46,496 nt of DNA from assembly GCA_002148405.1 (NCBI GenBank), contig MUGG01000174.1, forward strand, positions 1 through 46,496, written 5' to 3'. The translations under genes were made by a program, and so were the position numbers. How positions within the stretch are numbered: the stretch's first letter is position 1; each line of letters opens with the position of its first letter. The notes below the pieces were generated by a model, which did no database searches, had not been told where the DNA came from, and saw only the letters and a list, made by a program, of their open reading frames with translations. The DNA comes from Alkalinema sp. CACIAM 70d. GTDB taxonomy: Bacteria > Cyanobacteriota > Cyanobacteriia > Leptolyngbyales > Leptolyngbyaceae. Positions 15,595-24,888 of this stretch are shown piece by piece.

Positions 15595-16247
15595 TGGCGA
15601 CTCGCCTTTCGCTCTTGGTAAATGTGAATCAGGGAAGGAATGAAAGAGACCACAATAATGGCCACAATGATTGGTAAAAGATATTGATCTACCTTTTCCG
15701 GGCCGATCACTTGTCCAAGGTTATACCCCAGGAAGAGAAGGCCCAACGTCCACAACATTCCACCTGCAACGTTGTAAACCAGAAAGGTGCGGTAGTTCAT
15801 TGCGCCAATGCCCGCCACAATTGGAGCAAAGGTTCGCACGATCGGAGTAAATCGCGCGAGAATGATCGCCATTCTCCCATGCTTCTGATAAAAGTTTTGC
15901 GCTGTCACCAGATGCTTGCGCTTAAAGAAGCGGGAATCTTCGCGCTGGAAAAGCTTGCGACCAAATCGCGCTCCTGTGGCATAGCCCACATTGTCTCCCA
16001 CGATCGCGCAGACAACACACCCCAGAACGAGCCAAGAGAGATTGAGAACCGTGGCGGATGTGACAAGCTGGGGATCAATCCTGACCGAAGCTAAAAAACC
16101 CGCCGTAAACAGTAAGCTATCTCCCGGCAGGAAAAAACCAACCAATAGACCCGATTCCGCAAATATAATTGCCCAAATTGCTAAATGGCCAAATAGTGGC
16201 CCCACTTGGATCAACCAGTGACGAAGGTGCTCCGTATCAAAATGCAT
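15591..16247 (-). CDS. DedA-family membrane protein
   Basis: DedA proteins are integral membrane proteins now linked to flipping or recycling of undecaprenyl phosphate and other lipids. This one has 218 residues from the ATG at 16247; the longer frame starts only with a TTG. Visible family marks are the N-terminal amphipathic segment, the Glu and Pro pair in FAESGLLVGFFLPGDSLLF, and the motif ARFTPIVRTFAPIVAGIGAM with its conserved Arg residues. There are about five hydrophobic segments. It is coupled by a four-base overlap to the MsbA-like exporter downstream. A second DedA gene lies 104 bases upstream on the same strand, so the three genes may form one operon. Confidence 0.92.
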   Translation of the reverse strand: MHFDTEHLRHWLIQVGPLFGHLAIWAIIFAESGLLVGFFLPGDSLLFTAGFLASVRIDPQLVTSATVLNLSWLVLGCVVCAIVGDNVGYATGARFGRKLFQREDSRFFKRKHLVTAQNFYQKHGRMAIILARFTPIVRTFAPIVAGIGAMNYRTFLVYNVAGGMLWTLGLLFLGYNLGQVIGPEKVDQYLLPIIVAIIVVSFIPSLIHIYQERKASRH

Positions 16248-16350
16248 GGCAAGCTCTCGCAAATGCTCCTAACCAGATATAGCGGACAGTGACCCTGAAT
16301 GGATCATCACGATCGTTCCTCGGGTAAATCAGGAGACGAGAGAACCACTT

Positions 16351-16959
16351 TTATGGTTGCTTACGAGCTTTCTGTTTCTGCCAGAGCCAGACCCCAAAAG
16401 CGAGGATTAAAACCACTAAAACAATCTTAGAAACCGGCGCTAAATACTGATCGACCAATTCATAGTTGGATCCAAGGATATAGCCTGCATAGGTCAGCAA
16501 GCTGACCCAAAGCGTCGTACCAATGGTTGAGTAAAGCATGAAGGATCCGATCGGCATTTCACTAATCCCCGCAGGTAGGGAAATCACCGTGCGCACACCG
16601 GGGACCAGACGACAGAGGAGAACCGTGACATTGCCATGGCGATAAAACCAGTGATTGGCCCGATCGATATCCTCACCAGACATTCCTAACCATTTACCGT
16701 AGCGATCGGCTAGCACTCTCAATCGAGGCTCTCCTAAAATTTTGCCCGCATAGTACCAAGGCAATGTCCCCACCATGGTGCCCAACACCCCAGCCAGCAC
16801 CACGTATTGAAAGTTCAAGCGACCTTCGTGGGCCGTGAACCCCGCCAACGGCATAATTAGTTCCGATGGGATGGGCGGAAACAGGTTTTCCAGGAACATC
16901 AGCAGGGCAATGCCCCCATATCCCAACGCTTCCATCGTGCTCTTAATCCACTCCGCCAT
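16351..16959 (-). CDS. second DedA-family membrane protein
   Basis: This 202-residue protein starts at the ATG at 16959, preceded by GAGGTG; an ATG 13 codons earlier has no such site. It shows FLENLFPPIPSELIMPLAGF, the family motif with paired prolines and Glu, and CRLVPGVRTVISLPAGISEM with the conserved Arg-Gly-Arg pattern. It is only distantly similar to its neighbour at 15591 and belongs to the subgroup with the ENLFPPIPSE motif, so it is a paralogue from a different branch rather than a fresh tandem copy. A lipid-transport role is known for the family; the substrate here is not visible. Confidence 0.92.
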   Translation of the reverse strand: MAEWIKSTMEALGYGGIALLMFLENLFPPIPSELIMPLAGFTAHEGRLNFQYVVLAGVLGTMVGTLPWYYAGKILGEPRLRVLADRYGKWLGMSGEDIDRANHWFYRHGNVTVLLCRLVPGVRTVISLPAGISEMPIGSFMLYSTIGTTLWVSLLTYAGYILGSNYELVDQYLAPVSKIVLVVLILAFGVWLWQKQKARKQP

Positions 16960-17211
16960 GACCACCTCATCTTGGTTAATGTCTGCAATATCCGTCATTG
17001 CTTAAATCCAACAAACAGCCCTCACCCTCAAAAAAACGGCTTGGTCTATTGTCAAACTCTATTTTCTTCACAAGTGCACTTTTAGTGACAGGATGTTTCC
17101 TCGTTCAGCTCTTCGATCTCTGCTAGCCGCTCAGCAAAACATTCAGCCTATGAGCTAGACATTCAGCTTATGAGCTCAAGCAACGGTAAATGGCTGGAAC
17201 AGTCTGAGAAA

Positions 17212-17284
<73 letters not shown>

Positions 17285-17790
17285 AACTTTATAGGTCTCT
17301 ATCTACTTTATAGGTCTCTACTTATAGGTCTTTAGATGTCAATGCAATTTTTATCGATGCAACTTTCATTAGAGAAAGTCACAGGACTTCCTAGAATTTT
17401 AGTGCAAACTGGAAAATTTCGGATAGTCCCTCTAGGGCATCCTACCGCCTCGATCGGGCAATATTGTCCGAAATCCCCCGAATTTGTCCCAATTTCCCTC
17501 CCATTCCGACCCAAATCAAAATTTTATGCTATCTGTGTCAACCCGAACCTTTTGACATATAAAGTTAGTGTTGAAGTCAGGTTGGAATTATAGTCGCTTG
17601 TCGATGACCTCTCCAAAACCTGAAAATTTAGGGTTCTTTAGTGGGCTAATTACCCAACTTCTCCTGCTTTATGCGTGAGTTTTAACCCCCTTTGACCCAT
17701 GGCTGTGTACACTACAACTATTTATGTGCACAATAGCCTCGGCAACTGCCGCCCGACCCTGACCTAGATCAGCATTAGCCTTGCAGCGTT
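17285..17790. other. Intergenic region with a short direct repeat
   Basis: No gene is supported. Next to the tRNA, TTTATAGGTCTCTA occurs twice (from about 17288 and 17307) with a third partial copy (from about 17322). These lie just upstream of the tRNA in its transcription direction, so they could be promoter-region repeats. The rest has no open frame that I trust. Confidence 0.4.
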
Positions 17791-18471
17791 ATGTTCATTT
17801 TGAAACGGCAGGATGTAGACATCTCGAGTGTCCAGCACCCTCGGAAAGATCAAAAGATCCCCATTCTGACTTATCAAGGAATGACTTTCCGATTGCTGAA
17901 CGTCTTCCAAGCCACCCAAGAAGAGGAGGCTCGTTCCCTATGGCGCGAGTTGACTGATAATCAGGGCAAAGCTTGCGTCTTACTGGAAGAACCTGAACGC
18001 TACAGCATTTGGGGAAAGGTACGTTTAGATCAATTAACGAGCGACATTCCTGCGACTGGCTCATCTTCTACTGGAGAGGGCGGGTCACCTTTGCTAGTGC
18101 AGGCTTGCCTCTTGATGCTTCAGTCCATGTACTTGGATATTGAAGATCTAATGGGAACCAAGCAGGGTAATGCGTTTCAGCGGGATGTGATGACTGTGTT
18201 TCAGAAAGGACGCTTTGCCCAAGCAGAGACGGCTGACGCTGTGCAGCAATTACTAACTGCGGATCCACTCAATAGTCTGCAACCTCCTCCTTGGCAGGAA
18301 TCCCAGATGGTGTTGCTACTGCAAGAAATGCATCGATTAGGAAAGTCATATTTTGGTAACACTGGATTCACTCGCAGTGTGCTGGATGCGTTGCAGGAGC
18401 TGTCTTCTCAGGAACGTAAAGCCTTTTTAGAATGGTTGGGGCATTCTCAAGCTGGGTCTCTTTGGCGGTAA
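17791..18471 (+). CDS. conserved cyanobacterial protein, Npun_F0813 family
   Basis: This 226-residue soluble protein belongs to a family that I know only from cyanobacteria, recognisable by its start MFILKRQDVDISSVQHPRKD, then ILTYQGMTFRLLNVF, LWRELTDNQGKACVLLEEPE and RYSIWGKVRLDQL. The first half looks like a small beta-rich domain. After a Ser/Gly-rich gap (residues 88-100) the second half is helical. No catalytic motif or membrane segment is visible and its role is unknown. It stands alone, 506 bases from the tRNA gene and 447 bases from the next gene. Confidence 0.9.
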   Translation: MFILKRQDVDISSVQHPRKDQKIPILTYQGMTFRLLNVFQATQEEEARSLWRELTDNQGKACVLLEEPERYSIWGKVRLDQLTSDIPATGSSSTGEGGSPLLVQACLLMLQSMYLDIEDLMGTKQGNAFQRDVMTVFQKGRFAQAETADAVQQLLTADPLNSLQPPPWQESQMVLLLQEMHRLGKSYFGNTGFTRSVLDALQELSSQERKAFLEWLGHSQAGSLWR

Positions 18472-18918
18472 AGATGAGTGACGCCTTCCATAAGGCATGA
18501 GTGAAATCTCAGTGACTATCAACGCTAGTGACTGTTAACGCTATTACTGCAAATTCTGCTGCAAACCTTGCTGTAAAGGCGCTTTGTATCAGTGGAGGTG
18601 ATACCTATGCATGCTGTACTCAATGTTGTGTCTGGGGATGCTCTGTCATAGCTGTCATAGCCGTGTCATTTTGGGGAGTTGCCAGTATGATGCAGCACAG
18701 ACCTTGCTACATCATCACCCTCTATTCAGGCGTTCTGTATTGGTTGGTAACTTGGTCTTTAAACACTGAGTCTCTAAACAACGTCTCTAAACAACAATTT
18801 GCATAACAGATTGTTACTTGATAGGGAAAATGTGTTGGATCGCGCCGCCAACCTGTAACATAACCTTGCATTCACTTGCATCATTTTTGTCAGGAATTGC
18901 TCGAATCATCAACAGTTT
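18472..18918. other. Intergenic region, no supported gene
   Basis: A 92-codon frame at 18528-18806 is open, but it begins with a non-ATG codon, has no ribosome-binding site and has an unnatural composition (clusters such as CCTQCCVWGC), so I do not call it. Nothing else stands out. Confidence 0.4.
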
Positions 18919-20064
18919 ATGGATAAGCCAGCCTCTCGTGGACTTTCCGTCCAAGCTATTGTGTTATTTGAAGTACTCTGGGCCTTTGCAGCGTTGATGT
19001 TTTTCTTGCTGTTTGGCCCCCAAGGCGTCAATGCGACACCTACCTCAGACGGCTTCTGGTATTGGTTGTACGGTTTAGGTACTGGATTATTTGAGATTGG
19101 GGCCTTTGCAATAGCTTCTTTGCTTTGTTTTCGCAATGCCTTCAGCAACCAAGTTGTCAGCGGTCGTAAGGTCTGGCTGGGCATTGGCATTGGGATGCTG
19201 TGTTATGCGATCGGAGGTATTCTGTTCACCTATTGGGAAACGGTGCTTGGTCGCACAGCCGATATTTCTCCTGGCGATTTGTTCTACTTAGTCACCTATA
19301 TTTCTTTGGGCTATGGCATGGTGACGGCGGTTCTCGATCGTCGGTTGAATCTTGATCCGGGGCAATGGTTCATTGTTGTGGCGATCGGGGCAATCGGTGT
19401 CGCAGCGGGTGTGTTGATTAGTATCAAGGCCGATAACGCAGAAAAGCAGGCAATGGCATTCCGTGGCTGGGATCTGACGCCTCCCGCGATCGCTGCGACA
19501 GCTCCAGCTAGCTCAGATGTCTCAGGGCAACCTCTACTGGCTCAGGCAACCACAACTAAGCCCAGTCCTGCGGTATCTGCCAAGCCCCAAAAAGCAACGC
19601 CTAAAACGGCTGTAACCAGTTCCCCGACTAGTTCGCCTGCCCCGAAACCCAGCAGCCCACCCGTTGCAACTCCAACCCCCTCTGTTGCCCCCAGCGAAGC
19701 TGCAGAACCGGAAGTTCCTGCTCCGGCTTGGGTACTGACTGTGGAACAATTCCTTGGACAATTTAAGAAGCCGATCAACAGCTTTTACATCATTGCGGAT
19801 GTGTTTTTGTTGATTATTGCAACGACGTTACTCCTGGCCTTTTGGGGAGGACGATTCTCGCTCTCTTGGCGCATGATTGCCTTTGCCGCATTTTCGCTTT
19901 ATGTCGCAGATATGTGGTTCCGATATAGTAGCGTGGATCCTAACTACAAGAGCGGTAGTTTGCCAGAAGTGTTTTGGGTGTTTAGTGGCGTGCTGTTTGG
20001 GTTGGGAGCGGCCTTAGAGTATGACTTGAGTCGATCGCGCCGAGGGGCTCGGAAGCGGGGCTAA
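18919..20064 (+). CDS. polytopic membrane protein with a Pro/Ala-rich loop
   Basis: This 381-residue protein is of unknown function. I count five or six membrane segments before residue 180 (for example VLFEVLWAFAALMFFLLFG and IGIGMLCYAIGGILF), then a low-complexity loop of about 85 residues rich in Pro, Ala, Thr and Ser (about 190-275). At least two or three segments follow (FYIIADVFLLIIATTLLLAF, MIAFAAFSLYVADMWF, VFWVFSGVLFGLGAALEY). The tail is basic (RSRRGARKRG). The first half, with ETVLGRTADISPGDLFYLVTY, resembles membrane sensor modules found before signalling domains, but no such domain is attached. A perfect palindromic terminator follows 49 bases after the stop. Confidence 0.82.
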   Translation: MDKPASRGLSVQAIVLFEVLWAFAALMFFLLFGPQGVNATPTSDGFWYWLYGLGTGLFEIGAFAIASLLCFRNAFSNQVVSGRKVWLGIGIGMLCYAIGGILFTYWETVLGRTADISPGDLFYLVTYISLGYGMVTAVLDRRLNLDPGQWFIVVAIGAIGVAAGVLISIKADNAEKQAMAFRGWDLTPPAIAATAPASSDVSGQPLLAQATTTKPSPAVSAKPQKATPKTAVTSSPTSSPAPKPSSPPVATPTPSVAPSEAAEPEVPAPAWVLTVEQFLGQFKKPINSFYIIADVFLLIIATTLLLAFWGGRFSLSWRMIAFAAFSLYVADMWFRYSSVDPNYKSGSLPEVFWVFSGVLFGLGAALEYDLSRSRRGARKRG

Positions 20065-20113
20065 GGATTAAAGGGATTGCAGCAACCCTGATTCAAACAA
20101 GAATGATGATTAT

Positions 20114-20141
20114 AAAGGGGGGCCAAATTTGGCCCCCCTTT
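20114..20141. terminator. Bidirectional palindromic terminator
   Basis: AAAGGGGGGCC, AAATTT and GGCCCCCCTTT form a perfect 28-base palindrome, giving an 11-bp stem with T or A runs on either side. It lies between two convergent genes and can serve both. Confidence 0.9.
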
Positions 20142-20173
20142 GCTGTTTGGATGCTTTTTGAAGAGAAGAACGC

Positions 20174-20587
20174 TTAATCTGCCCCAAATACCCAGCGCCA
20201 AAGCGGATGCTGTCGTCCTTTGCTTCGGATCGCGATTGTCCTTTTTTTCAGTTGATCCCGATCGTGTAGGGGCAAGCCCCATAGGATATTACGACTTTGC
20301 CAGATTAGGACACTGAGGGTCATGGCAACGCAAATTACAAGCCCGATCGCGGGGATTGGATTAAAAATTAGGCCATACCGGATGGCTGACCAAGTGAAAT
20401 ATTCCCGGAGTAGCGCGATCGAATTTCGCAAACTCCACAGGCTCCATGTTCCCAAGGTCAGCCATAGAAAAAGAATGAGCAGCCAACGTCCCACAACGGT
20501 TAATTGGTGGAGCCGATCGGCTGCTGCTTCCAAATCAAATTTGAGGTAATCAGGAACCTCAGACTCTGGCTGAAAATCTTCAGACAT
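20174..20587 (-). CDS. small membrane protein of unknown function
   Basis: This 137-residue protein has two hydrophobic segments (WLLILFLWLTLGTWSLWSL, about residues 35-53, and IPAIGLVICVAMTLSVLIW, about 78-96) and hydrophilic ends. I do not recognise a domain beyond general similarity to cyanobacterial hypothetical proteins. It begins 16 bases after the secF stop on the same strand, so it probably forms the last gene of a secD-secF transcription unit. A link to protein export is only a guess from position. Confidence 0.75.
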   Translation of the reverse strand: MSEDFQPESEVPDYLKFDLEAAADRLHQLTVVGRWLLILFLWLTLGTWSLWSLRNSIALLREYFTWSAIRYGLIFNPIPAIGLVICVAMTLSVLIWQSRNILWGLPLHDRDQLKKRTIAIRSKGRQHPLWRWVFGAD

Positions 20588-20603
20588 TCCCCGTCCTCAG
20601 ACA

Positions 20604-21587
20604 CTAGCTTGCAACTTCAGCATCATTCCCATCTACGTCCAAACTGGGTGCAGCCATGAAAGCTTTGCCCGTCTTTTCTCGCCACAGAGCCAAAAGACTA
20701 CTGGCAATAAAGATACTGGAGTAGGCCCCCATGGTGAACCCAATGATCAATGCAAGGGCAAAGTTTTTCAGCGTTTCACCGCCAAAGATAAAGATGGCGA
20801 ACAGAGTCAGCAAAGTGGTTAGGGTGGTGTTGATCGATCGGGTGAGGGTCTGATTAACCGCATCATCGACCACTTGATTGATATGCTTACTGGGATCCTC
20901 TTGGATGACTTCCCGCACGCGATCGTAGATCACCACCGTATCGTTGACGGAGAAGCCGACGATCGTCAGGAGGGCCACGATAAACAAACTATCAACCTCA
21001 ATTCCTGCCACTAAGCCCAAAATTGAGAAAATTCCCACCGTGATCAACACGTCATGGAACAGCGCGACGATCGCAAAGACAGCGTAGTCAAACTGAAAGC
21101 GGAACGCCAAGTAAACCGCAATTCCAACGAAGGAAATCAAGAGTGCCAACAAGCCTTGGGAGAAGATTTGTCGTCCAAGGGTCGCTCCCACGCTGTCAAT
21201 CAAGGTGCCTTGGGGATTGAAGGCTCCGACTTTTTCTTGGAGGGCGGTGAGCAACTTTTGCCGCGCATCCACGTTGAGGTTGTTGGTGCGAATGGAAAGG
21301 GCGGGACGGGTTTGATCTCGACCTCCCACCTGCTGCACGCTACTGCCGCCCAAGCCTTGATCCTTGAGCACCGATCGCACGCCTTCCAGGTCGATCGGTT
21401 TACTACAATCCACTTTGCCGCAGTCTAGTTCCAGCTGAAGTCGTGTGCCTCCAACAAAATCCAAACTCGGTCGCAGAGGAGCCCCAATTTGCGTCCAGGA
21501 GATCACCATGGAAATCAGCCCAGCCAAAATAATGGCGGCAGAAATCGCCCACCAGAGATTGCGTTGTTTGATGACCTGAAGCTTCAT
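20604..21587 (-). CDS. secF: protein translocase subunit SecF
   Basis: SecF works with SecD in the membrane to pull exported proteins through SecYEG using the proton gradient. The 327-residue protein shows the SecF mark PSLDFVGGTRLQLEL, then a periplasmic domain of about 80 residues, then five helices with FSVNDTVVIYDRVRE and SINTTLTTLLTLFAIF, the conserved Asp-Arg region of proton use. Length is normal. Its ATG overlaps the secD stop codon by four bases (ATGA), which couples their translation and should give equal amounts. Confidence 0.97.
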   Translation of the reverse strand: MKLQVIKQRNLWWAISAAIILAGLISMVISWTQIGAPLRPSLDFVGGTRLQLELDCGKVDCSKPIDLEGVRSVLKDQGLGGSSVQQVGGRDQTRPALSIRTNNLNVDARQKLLTALQEKVGAFNPQGTLIDSVGATLGRQIFSQGLLALLISFVGIAVYLAFRFQFDYAVFAIVALFHDVLITVGIFSILGLVAGIEVDSLFIVALLTIVGFSVNDTVVIYDRVREVIQEDPSKHINQVVDDAVNQTLTRSINTTLTTLLTLFAIFIFGGETLKNFALALIIGFTMGAYSSIFIASSLLALWREKTGKAFMAAPSLDVDGNDAEVAS

Positions 21588-23005
21588 GATGCAGCCTCCA
21601 CCTTAGAAGAGTTCGTTGTCGAAGTAAGACCGGGGCAGTACCAAGAAGGCTTGCGGAAGGCTTGTACATTGAGTGCAGTCATTAACAGGGTTCGGCTACA
21701 GGTAATCGCCGTAAACATACTGACCACGACCCCTAATGCCAGGGTTAGGGCGAAGCCTTTGACCAATCCAGTGCCCAGCCAAAAGAGTGCCGCACAGGCA
21801 ATTAAGGTAGTGACGTTACTGTCGAGAATGCTGGAGAAGGCGCGGTAAAAGCCAGACTCCACCGATCGATAGAGGGTTTTGCCCGCTCGCAGTTCTTCAC
21901 GGGTGCGCTCAAAGATCAGCACGTTTGCATCTACGGCCATCCCGATACTGAGGATGAATCCGGCAATCCCTGGCAAGGTGAGAGTTACACCCAGCAAATC
22001 AAAGGCCGCGATCGACAAGATGGAGTAAATAATCAGTGAAATAGAGGCAATGGCTCCCGGAAGGCGGTAGTAAACCACCATAAACAGAAGAACCAGACTT
22101 AAACCACCTAAACCTGCATAGATACTGCGTTCAATACTGTCGCGACCGAGAGTTGCGCCGACGGTGCGGTTCTCAACAATTTCGATCGGCACTGGCAGGG
22201 AGCCACCCTTGAGTTGAATCGCGAGTTCCTGGGCTGATTGGGCGGTAAAGTTGCCCGTAATTGTTGCGCCACCACCGGTAATCCCCGTTGCTGCATGTTC
22301 TGGGCCGACGATCGGGGCACTAATCAGACCATCATCAAGGAAAATACCAATGCTGCGTCCAGTGCCCGCCAGCCGTTTGGTCATCTCGGCAAATTTGTTG
22401 CCCCCTTCGGTGTCAAACCGGATGTCCACGACCCAAACGTTGCCACCCGGGGGAGATGCCGCAAAGGCATCTTGCAGATTTTTACCGACAATTCCCGATT
22501 TATCAAACAACTCTAAAAGGGCTTTATTACTGGCCTTGAGACGAGTTTGCAGATCTTCCAATGCCTTGGGATCGCCTTTAACTTTGCGGAGTTCCTGGAC
22601 TTGGGTTTGCAGAATCCGATTATTTTGGTATTCCGCTTGGAAGATCCCTTCCGTGCCCTGGTGTTGTTCCCGGAACTCTAGCTGAGCCGTGCCGCCAAGC
22701 ACCCGCTCTGCCTGTTCAGGATCCGTGACACCGGGGAGTTGCACCAGGACTTGATCCTGACCCACAGTTTGCACGACGGGCTCCGAAACACCCAGACCAT
22801 TGATCCGGCGATCGATAACCATTTGCACGGCTTCCAATTCCCGTGAGCCGATGGTCTTAATTTGTTCCGTGGGTTTCACTTGAATTGTGAGCTGTGATCC
22901 CCCTTGTAAGTCGAGACCGAGCTTAATCGGGATTTGAGTCAAGGTAAAGACCGACGCTGCCACGAGCGCCACAATGACTCCTAATAACCAACGTTGCCTT
23001 CCCAT
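21584..23005 (-). CDS. secD: protein translocase subunit SecD
   Basis: The 473-residue SecD has an N-terminal helix followed by LGLDLQGGSQLTIQV, the P1 domain (about residues 40-270) with IDRRINGLGVSEPVVQ, and six C-terminal helices containing GMAVDANVLIFERTREELR, where the Asp and Arg are needed for proton-driven function. Length is typical. It precedes secF with an overlap and lies downstream of the pyruvate dehydrogenase beta gene in the same direction, an order I recall from several cyanobacteria. A strong hairpin at 23063-23090 separates the two units. Confidence 0.97.
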   Translation of the reverse strand: MGRQRWLLGVIVALVAASVFTLTQIPIKLGLDLQGGSQLTIQVKPTEQIKTIGSRELEAVQMVIDRRINGLGVSEPVVQTVGQDQVLVQLPGVTDPEQAERVLGGTAQLEFREQHQGTEGIFQAEYQNNRILQTQVQELRKVKGDPKALEDLQTRLKASNKALLELFDKSGIVGKNLQDAFAASPPGGNVWVVDIRFDTEGGNKFAEMTKRLAGTGRSIGIFLDDGLISAPIVGPEHAATGITGGGATITGNFTAQSAQELAIQLKGGSLPVPIEIVENRTVGATLGRDSIERSIYAGLGGLSLVLLFMVVYYRLPGAIASISLIIYSILSIAAFDLLGVTLTLPGIAGFILSIGMAVDANVLIFERTREELRAGKTLYRSVESGFYRAFSSILDSNVTTLIACAALFWLGTGLVKGFALTLALGVVVSMFTAITCSRTLLMTALNVQAFRKPSWYCPGLTSTTNSSKVEAAS

Positions 23006-23062
23006 ACAGAATCCTGTTGTGACAAACGCTATGATACCCCGCAGTTGCGAGTGTTACCAAAA

Positions 23063-23090
23063 AGAGGAGCGATCGGGCGATCGCTCCTCT
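23063..23090 (-). terminator. Strong hairpin between pdhB and secD
   Basis: AGAGGAGCGATCG (23063-23075) pairs perfectly with CGATCGCTCCTCT (23078-23090) around two bases. It contains two HIP1-like GCGATCG cores. No long T tract follows, so termination strength is uncertain. Confidence 0.7.
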
Positions 23091-23158
23091 CCACTGAAAT
23101 CAATTCAATATCCCCTTCCTAAAAGGATTCCTAGAAAGCTGCCATTCTAGAATTGTCC

Positions 23159-24142
23159 CTAGAACTGCTTACCCGTAATCTTTTTCACCGCTTCCACAAT
23201 TTGGGGTGGCTGGACGATCGTCAGGTTTTCCAAAGTGCCGTTGTAGGGCGTGGGGATGTCCTGAGAAGAGAGACGAATCACCGGAGCATCCAATTCATCA
23301 AAGAAGCGATCGTTGATCGACGCAATCAGTTCAGCGGCAATCCCGCCCGTTTTCATGCCTTCTTCAACAATGACGACGCGATGGGTCTTCTTGATCGATT
23401 CCCCGATCGTGTCAAAGTCCAGAGGTTTGAGGGAAATGAGGTCGATCAGTTCTGGATCGAACCCTTCTTTTTCTAAGGTCTTCACCGCTTGCAGGCAGTG
23501 GTAACGCATCCGGGAGTAGGTCAGAATCGTCACATCCTTACCGGGACGAACAATTTCCGCCTTATTCAACGGGCAAATGTACTCTCCGCTGGGCAGATCT
23601 TCTTTCAAGTTGTAAAGCAGCACGTGCTCGAAGAACAGGACGGGGTTGTCGTCCCGAATGGCCGCTTTCAGCAACCCCTTAGCGTTATAGGGTGTAGAAC
23701 AAGCCACAATTTTCAACCCTGGCACCGCTTGGAAGTAGGTTTCCAGTCGCTGGGAGTGTTCTGCCCCCAACTGCCGACCCACCCCACCAGGCCCCCGGAT
23801 GACCATGGGAATTTTGAAGTTACCGCCGGAGGTGTAGCGCAGCATCCCAGCGTTGTTGGAAATTTGGTTAAACGCCAGCAGCAGGAAGCCCATGTTCATC
23901 CCTTCAATGATCGGACGTAGCCCGGTCATCGCCGCACCGACGGCCATCCCAGTAAAGCTGTTTTCTGCAATGGGGGTATCAAGAAGGCGCAATTCGCCGT
24001 ACTTCTCATAGAGATCCTTGGTGACTTTGTAGGATCCACCGTAATGACCCACGTCTTCGCCCATGACCAATACGCTGGGGTCACGCGCCATTTCTTCGTC
24101 GATCGCTTCTCGAAGTGCGTTGAATAAAAGCGTCTCTGCCAT
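23159..24142 (-). CDS. pdhB: pyruvate dehydrogenase E1 component, beta subunit
   Basis: This is the beta half of the heterotetrameric E1 that decarboxylates pyruvate with thiamin diphosphate and feeds acetyl-CoA synthesis. The 327-residue length and the motifs VLVMGEDVGHYGGSYKVTKD, RLLDTPIAENSFTGMAVGAA and VIRGPGGVGRQLGAEHSQRL are typical of cyanobacterial and plastid PdhB. The alpha subunit is not in the window, as is usual in cyanobacteria, where the subunit genes are dispersed. The start ATG is preceded by AGAGGA. Branched-chain 2-oxoacid dehydrogenase beta is the only close alternative, and the sequence fits PDH better. Confidence 0.95.
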   Translation of the reverse strand: MAETLLFNALREAIDEEMARDPSVLVMGEDVGHYGGSYKVTKDLYEKYGELRLLDTPIAENSFTGMAVGAAMTGLRPIIEGMNMGFLLLAFNQISNNAGMLRYTSGGNFKIPMVIRGPGGVGRQLGAEHSQRLETYFQAVPGLKIVACSTPYNAKGLLKAAIRDDNPVLFFEHVLLYNLKEDLPSGEYICPLNKAEIVRPGKDVTILTYSRMRYHCLQAVKTLEKEGFDPELIDLISLKPLDFDTIGESIKKTHRVVIVEEGMKTGGIAAELIASINDRFFDELDAPVIRLSSQDIPTPYNGTLENLTIVQPPQIVEAVKKITGKQF

Positions 24143-24366
24143 TGCTTCCTCTACCGCTTAAGCCAGCTTTCCATTTTAGAGGAGGATGGTCACTCAGAAA
24201 AGACATCTCTGCCGCAAAACTCTGCCACAAAACTAACTTCCATGTACCAAAGCCGAGATGGCGCAATGTCCACCTCGGCAAATGGGTTTGGTTAGGCGTT
24301 TGATTTAAACCTACAATCGGAGCTCATCGAACGATCGGGTTCAGCAATAGAATCCTCGATCGGGCT

Positions 24367-24888
24367 TTAGAACTGCAAACCTACGCCTGCGCTCAAACCC
24401 ACAGAAGGTTTGCCGCTTTCGTAACCTTTAATCCCATACTTAGCATCGCTGTAGACGACGACGCCCTTCGCCACTTGGGATTCAACCCCTACATTGAGGA
24501 CAGCGGTATCCCGGTTACCCAAAGGGGAATTGGTGCCATCTTTTTGCACAAAGGAATACCCAGCACCGGCGTAGACGTTGGTATTTTTGGCTACGGCGTA
24601 GTCATAGGTCAGCGTCGGCACGATCGCGCTGTTGTTGCCATTGAACAGAACCGTACCCCGAACAGAGACGGGTGCGTTGGGCACTGCAAACCGACCTTGT
24701 ACGTTCCCACCAAAGTTAGGGCCATCGTTACCAGCACCACCGCCCGTCACGCTACCAGAAACCCCTGCACCCACGTAGCTGCCATTAAACGGAACAGGCT
24801 GGGCAGAAGCGGAACTTGCGGCGACTGTAGAACCGACTAACAGAGCAGACACACTAGCAAAGGCAATGGCTTTCAGAGAGAGTTTCAT
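24367..24888 (-). CDS. small outer-membrane beta-barrel-like protein
   Basis: This 173-residue protein has a clean signal peptide (MKLSLKAIAFASVSALLVGS, cleavage after ASAQ). Short alternating strands rich in Gly, Val and aromatics follow (SYVGAGVSGSVTGGG, TNVYAGAGYSFVQ, KGVVVYSDAKYGIKG), and it ends in phenylalanine (AGVGLQF), the usual C-terminal mark of outer-membrane barrels. It probably forms an eight-stranded barrel, but no function can be assigned. The start is supported by GAGGA eleven bases upstream. The 426 bases before it leave room for a regulated promoter. Confidence 0.85.
   Translation of the reverse strand: MKLSLKAIAFASVSALLVGSTVAASSASAQPVPFNGSYVGAGVSGSVTGGGAGNDGPNFGGNVQGRFAVPNAPVSVRGTVLFNGNNSAIVPTLTYDYAVAKNTNVYAGAGYSFVQKDGTNSPLGNRDTAVLNVGVESQVAKGVVVYSDAKYGIKGYESGKPSVGLSAGVGLQF

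Noticed and set aside
18528..18806. Possible 92-residue membrane protein.
   Set aside because: No ATG start, no ribosome-binding site, odd cysteine clusters and no family resemblance.
23063..23090. HIP1-rich palindromes (GCGATCGC cores) as specific regulatory sites.
   Set aside because: HIP1 is scattered at very high density through the whole window, including inside genes, so a single occurrence carries little information.
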